DNA of 64,000 bases from Alicyclobacillus sp. (lineage in GTDB: Bacteria > Bacillota > Bacilli > Alicyclobacillales > Alicyclobacillaceae). The position numbers were made by a program, and so were the translations under genes. Below are positions 60,293-64,000 of the stretch, in pieces. The stretch is taken from contig JAIMBT010000018.1 in NCBI GenBank assembly GCA_023511295.1, forward strand, positions 1 to 64,000, written 5' to 3'. The notes below the pieces were generated by a model, which was given only the letters and a program-made list of their open reading frames with translations, did no database searches and was not told the DNA's origin. How positions within the stretch are numbered: position 1 is the first letter of the stretch; each line of letters begins with the position of its first letter.

Positions 60293-61223
60293 GTCGACGC
60301 CTCCTCCTTCTCGCGTTCAGACGGGGATTGGTGATTCCGTCGATGGCGAAGTTCATCAGGACGAGACTGAGGCCGACGAGGCCAATCCCGACACCGGGCG
60401 GAACAAACCACCACCAAGCCCCCGTCAGCAGCGCGCCGTTCTGGCTGGCCCAGTACAACATCGTACCCCAGCTGATGGAGCTCACGTTTTCAAACCCGAG
60501 GAACGCGAGGCCCGACTCTGCCAGAATCGCCCCCAATGTCGCGTAGATGACGTTGGCGGCAATGATGGACATCATATTGGGTGCAATCTCCGTGAACATG
60601 ATCTGAAGAGACGTTTTCCCTGACATCTTTGCCGCCGCAACAAAGTCCCGGTGCGCCAGCGACATCGTCTGCGCGCGGAACACCCGGGCCCCCCAGGCCC
60701 AACCCGTCAGGCCGATGATCAAACCGTTCATATAGGGCGTCGAATTCTTCACGTATGACTCGATGACAATCAGAAGTGCCAACCCGGGCAAGACGAGAAA
60801 CAGGTTCATCAAGAAGGTCAAGATGGAATCCACCCATCCCCCTCGGTACCCGGCCGCGATGCCAATCAACAACCCCAGGAGGGTCGCTAGGATTCCAGCG
60901 CCAAATCCGACCGTCATGGTGGTGCGCGCCCCGAAGAGAAATTGCGAAAAGATATCCTGGCCCGTGTTGGTCGTGCCCAGCAGGTGCGCCCCGCCCGGCG
61001 GCAAACTCATCGGGAAGATGGTCGCCGTCGGATTGTCCGGCGCTATCAGGGGTGCAAGGAGGGCCACGAGAAGGAAGACCACAAAAATCACCAAACCCGT
61101 GAGGGAGCGGCCGTTCCGCAAAAAGGCTCCGAAAAATCCAAGCCGGTCAATCCGTCCGCGCCGCCGGCGGCGGTACGCCGTCGGTTGCCCGTCGAACGTG
61201 GGTTTTGCAGCGTTAAGACTCAT
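60264..61223 (-). CDS. Oligopeptide-type ABC transporter permease, DppC-like
   Basis: 319 residues, basic N-terminus, about six transmembrane helices; BPD transport motif DFVAAAKMSGKTSLQIMFTEI. ATG at 61223 overlaps the DppB-type stop by 11 bases. The upstream in-frame extension is not supported. Pairs with the DppB-type permease for substrate passage. Confidence 0.9.
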   Translation of the reverse strand: MSLNAAKPTFDGQPTAYRRRRRGRIDRLGFFGAFLRNGRSLTGLVIFVVFLLVALLAPLIAPDNPTATIFPMSLPPGGAHLLGTTNTGQDIFSQFLFGARTTMTVGFGAGILATLLGLLIGIAAGYRGGWVDSILTFLMNLFLVLPGLALLIVIESYVKNSTPYMNGLIIGLTGWAWGARVFRAQTMSLAHRDFVAAAKMSGKTSLQIMFTEIAPNMMSIIAANVIYATLGAILAESGLAFLGFENVSSISWGTMLYWASQNGALLTGAWWWFVPPGVGIGLVGLSLVLMNFAIDGITNPRLNARRRRRRRVHQQATRA

Positions 61224-62208
61224 GGGCAAGCCCTCCCGTCCTGACACGCGGGTCGAGTCGGCTGTACAGCATGTCGACGATGAAGTTGGCGACCAAAACA
61301 GACACCGCAATGATGAGGAACGCCGCCTGAATCAACGGGTAGTCCTCGAGGAGCACCGCATTGGTCAACTGGTTCCCAATGCCGGGGTAAGAGAACACTT
61401 GCTCGGTCAGAATCGATCCGCTGACGACATTCCCGATGGCGATGGCGAAGCTGGTCAACTGCGGCAGAATCGCGTTGCGCGCAGCGTAGGTGAACATCAG
61501 ACGGCCCGTGCTGACGCCTTTCGCTTCCGCAAACACCACGTAGTCTTCTCCGAGCGTGTTGATCATGTTGTTGCGCATGCCCACGAGCCAACCGCTGAGG
61601 GACCCGAGCAGAATGGTAACGCCGGGGAGGAATCCGTGGTACAGCGCGCTTGCGATGAACGGCCAGTTCAACCCAGACGTCAAGTCTGCGGAGTATCCGT
61701 GATTCATTGGGAACCAGTTCAACTTAAAGCCGAAAATGAAAAGCAGTAACAGCGCAACCCAAAAATAAGGCAACGCCTGAACCGCCATCGTCAGAATCGG
61801 CAGTGTGTTGTCGAGGATGCCCTGCCGCTTCCACGCGATGTAGATCCCGGCGAAGGTGCCAATCGACACAGCAAGGACCGTCGAGATGCCGACCAACCCG
61901 ATGGTCCACGGCAGACTGTGGCGAATGATTTCGATGACAGGTGTCGGGAAGTTCGCGTACGACAAACCCCAATGCCCGGACAACAAGCCTCTCAGATATT
62001 CAAAATACTGGACGACGATTGGCTTGTCCGTCAGCCCAAACGCCTTCTTCATCGCGTCAATGGCCGCTGGACTCAATTGGCCTTGAAATTTTGCAAACAT
62101 GATTTCTGCAGGGTTTCCAGGCATCAACCGGGGGAGAATGAAGTTGATGGTAATGGCCGCCCAAAGAGACAAAAAGAAAAATCCCAGTCGCCTGAGCAGG
62201 AATCGCAA
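61213..62208 (-). CDS. Oligopeptide-type ABC transporter permease, DppB-like
   Basis: 331 residues, six transmembrane helices. Typical N-terminus MLRFLLRRLGFFFLSLWAA (TTG start), FGLTDKPIVVQYFEYLRGLL loop motif (in part), and C-terminal EAKGVSTGRLMFTYAARNAILP transport motif. The TTG at 62208 has AAAGGAGAGG upstream; the frame extends into the leader to 62400 but without a ribosome site. It overlaps the next permease gene. Confidence 0.88.
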   Translation of the reverse strand: MRFLLRRLGFFFLSLWAAITINFILPRLMPGNPAEIMFAKFQGQLSPAAIDAMKKAFGLTDKPIVVQYFEYLRGLLSGHWGLSYANFPTPVIEIIRHSLPWTIGLVGISTVLAVSIGTFAGIYIAWKRQGILDNTLPILTMAVQALPYFWVALLLLFIFGFKLNWFPMNHGYSADLTSGLNWPFIASALYHGFLPGVTILLGSLSGWLVGMRNNMINTLGEDYVVFAEAKGVSTGRLMFTYAARNAILPQLTSFAIAIGNVVSGSILTEQVFSYPGIGNQLTNAVLLEDYPLIQAAFLIIAVSVLVANFIVDMLYSRLDPRVRTGGLAHES

Positions 62209-62250
62209 TACAGCCCTCTCCTTTAGCCACAGAAATCCCTTGCCAAGAGC

Positions 62251-62283
62251 CGAGAGGGGGAAAAGACGCCTCTTCCCCTCTCG
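62251..62283. terminator. Intra-operon hairpin after the oligosaccharide-binding-protein gene
   Basis: CGAGAGGGG-GAA pairs with TTCCCCTCTCG with one bulge. It lies between the binding-protein stop and the DppB-type start, the same place as the hairpin in the xyl operon, and likely sets the ratio of binding protein to membrane parts. Confidence 0.65.
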
Positions 62284-62306
62284 TGTCCGCACCGACCCCG
62301 CCGCGG

Positions 62307-63983
62307 TTAGTGAACCGGTTTCAGTTGCGAGATGACGTACGCAGCCGACGGCCAGGTAAAGATGGCGGGACTGTCGTAAGGATGGCTCGCATCCGGCCAA
62401 CCGGTGTAATCCTTGGTGCTGTACTCATACCATGTCTCGCCGTAGAACAGAGGCATCGCAGGCAGCTGGTTAATCATGACACCTTCGATGGTCGCCATCG
62501 CCTGCTTCTGGGTATTGAGGTCCGTCGTACTCTTGTAGAGGTTGAACGCGGCGTCTGTGGTCGGGCTGCTCCAACCTTCCGGATTCCAGGCACCGTGCGA
62601 ATCGAGCATATCGTAGAACGTCTTGTAAGATGTCGCAGCGGTGTTCGTCCAGCCAATCGCCAGGTCGAAGTTGTGGTTCTGCAAATCACTCTGGTAGGCG
62701 CCGTACTGCAGTTGCTGCACCTGAACTTGAATGCCAATCTTGGCCAAATCGTCGGCAATCAACTGGCACGTTTGCACCCAATCCGACCACCCGGACACAA
62801 CCTGGATGGTAAAGCTCAACTTCTTGCCGGAGGGCGACACGAGGATGCCGTCGCTGCCCTTCTTGTACCCGGCGTTCGCCAAAATCTGGGCTGCTTTCGC
62901 CAAGTCCTGGTGGTACGTGAGGTTGGCATACTGCGGCGCGATGAGGTCTTTATCGCGCGGCTGTACACCTGTTGGGTTGAGCGGCGCCACATAGCCGTAT
63001 TCGGCTTGGGTCGCAATCTGGTTTCGGTCAATCGCCAGGTTGATGGCCTTGCGGACGTTCAAGTCGGAAAGAATGGGGTTTTTGAGGTTCGGATAGAGCA
63101 TGATAGCCGAGCCTGGTGGGAACCAGTAATGGAAATCCGGATTCTTCGAAGCGTAGACTTTCTGAACATCCGGGATAAACATGCCGGCCCAGTCCAACTG
63201 TCCACTCACCAGTGCCAACTGCGCACTTTGATTGGAATTGTACGCGTTGAAATCAATCTCGGGAACATGGTAGTCCTTCACGTCGTAGAAGTTCGGATTG
63301 AGCTTCAGTTTGAACACCTGCGGCGTGAAACTCTCCAAGACATAAGGCCCCGTTCCAATCGGATTGGTCACGTTCACCTTGGTTGGGTCCCCCAGGCTCT
63401 TCCAAATATGCTCTGGTACGATGCTCGCCTGCAGCACGTACTCTTGGAATGGAATGTTTGGCGCATCAAAGTTAAAATCGACCACATTGTCGGATTTCTT
63501 GACCACGGATGTAACCACTTTCATAATGCCTGAGGTATCCGCGTCCGGGTATTTCTTCAGTTCGTCAAACGTGAACACGACGTCATCTGCGGTGAACGGC
63601 TGTCCGTCCGACCACTTTACGCCCTGCCGAAGTGTGACCTCAAGGGTCTTGTTGTGGTTTATCCACTCAAATTTGGTGCCAAGCGCAGGGTAGATGTCGT
63701 GACTGACGGTGCTGAACATGAACAGTGGCTGATAAATCAGGCCATTCGTGCCATACAGGGCGGCGGTGGAGAATGGGTTAAAATTCTCCTGCCAGTTGCC
63801 GTTTGGGGCGCCGCCTACAAGCGGCTTCCCCATCTCGGTCGACGTCGAGGTTGCATTTGCGGCCGTCGGACCGGTTGCGCCGGCCGTGTTGTTCGATGGT
63901 GTCGCCCCCTTGCCACAGCCAGCCAGCAGTGCCGCCATCGCCAAAACAGACACAGCGATACTGGAGACCCTCACCGTTTTCAT
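62307..63983 (-). CDS. Oligopeptide/oligosaccharide ABC transporter substrate-binding lipoprotein (SBP_bac_5)
   Basis: 558-residue extracellular receptor. Lipobox LLAGC at about residues 19-23, then a Thr/Ala/Asn-rich spacer. The cluster-C binding-protein signature appears: GVKWSDGQPFTADDVVFTF and NPIGTGPYVLESF. Family 5 binding proteins bind peptides, nickel or, in some thermophiles, cello- and manno-oligosaccharides. The GH1 and deacetylase genes in the same operon favour a sugar ligand here. ATG at 63983, with the promoter probably just beyond the window's right edge. Confidence 0.9.
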   Translation of the reverse strand: MKTVRVSSIAVSVLAMAALLAGCGKGATPSNNTAGATGPTAANATSTSTEMGKPLVGGAPNGNWQENFNPFSTAALYGTNGLIYQPLFMFSTVSHDIYPALGTKFEWINHNKTLEVTLRQGVKWSDGQPFTADDVVFTFDELKKYPDADTSGIMKVVTSVVKKSDNVVDFNFDAPNIPFQEYVLQASIVPEHIWKSLGDPTKVNVTNPIGTGPYVLESFTPQVFKLKLNPNFYDVKDYHVPEIDFNAYNSNQSAQLALVSGQLDWAGMFIPDVQKVYASKNPDFHYWFPPGSAIMLYPNLKNPILSDLNVRKAINLAIDRNQIATQAEYGYVAPLNPTGVQPRDKDLIAPQYANLTYHQDLAKAAQILANAGYKKGSDGILVSPSGKKLSFTIQVVSGWSDWVQTCQLIADDLAKIGIQVQVQQLQYGAYQSDLQNHNFDLAIGWTNTAATSYKTFYDMLDSHGAWNPEGWSSPTTDAAFNLYKSTTDLNTQKQAMATIEGVMINQLPAMPLFYGETWYEYSTKDYTGWPDASHPYDSPAIFTWPSAAYVISQLKPVH

Positions 63984-64000
63984 CCATTTGCACCCCTCGT

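Overview
The window looks like chromosome from a spore-forming, GC-rich member of the Bacillota, most likely Alicyclobacillaceae (Alicyclobacillus or a near relative). Support for this is a kumamolisin-type S53 protease, several secreted proteins with paired copper-amine-oxidase-N-like modules, a YjcZ-type micro-membrane protein, a SleL-like GH18, Spo0A-box-like sites and a classical Bacillus-type XylR operator. No rRNA, tRNA, CRISPR array, prophage or insertion sequence was seen.

Layout. 0-6.7 kb: ABC-2 type exporters and an MsbA-like half transporter; the first ATPase runs in from the left edge behind a collagen-like repeat. 6.8-9 kb: lrgAB with a divergent LysR regulator. 9-22 kb: mixed housekeeping and secreted functions (amidohydrolase, lspA, GH18, GxGYxYP protein, gabD, DUF1648 protein, folD behind a ZTP riboswitch, S53 protease, MFS exporter). 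22-40 kb: envelope and extracellular polysaccharide region with HtrA, a BY-kinase and Wzz pair, an Ara4N-like GT2/EamA/GT39 set, a GT4, an O-antigen-ligase-like protein, a permuted papain-fold amidase, three more paired-module surface proteins and a DUF4855 protein. 40.3-42.1 kb: a 15-bp minisatellite, a 124-bp tandem array and gene debris. 42.1-46.5 kb: alcohol dehydrogenase, metal-transporter-like protein, Fur-family regulator, TRIC-type channel, NlpC/P60-like lipoprotein. 46.6-64 kb: two sugar operons on the minus strand.

How the genes work together. The xyl operon (binding protein, two permeases, xylB, GH3, xylA, mutarotase) starts at a sigma-A promoter overlapped by a XylR operator, so it is very probably a xylose or xylo-oligosaccharide uptake and breakdown unit. 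It has no ATPase of its own. The second operon pairs a five-part Dpp/Opp-type ABC transporter with a GH1 beta-glucosidase and a NodB-type deacetylase, which suggests import of beta-linked oligosaccharides, for example cellobiose. In the envelope region the same paired surface module is joined to different effectors, and two of those proteins share an additional domain with a DWDxIVFG signature. Candidate Spo0A boxes and a twice-repeated 31-bp promoter-like module hint at shared control with sporulation or biofilm formation.

The least familiar material is in 23.7-40.6 kb: the paired-module surface proteins, the DWDxIVFG domain, the duplicated promoter module and the minisatellite leader of the DUF4855 gene. 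All annotations come from reading the sequence. No database search or folding calculation was run.
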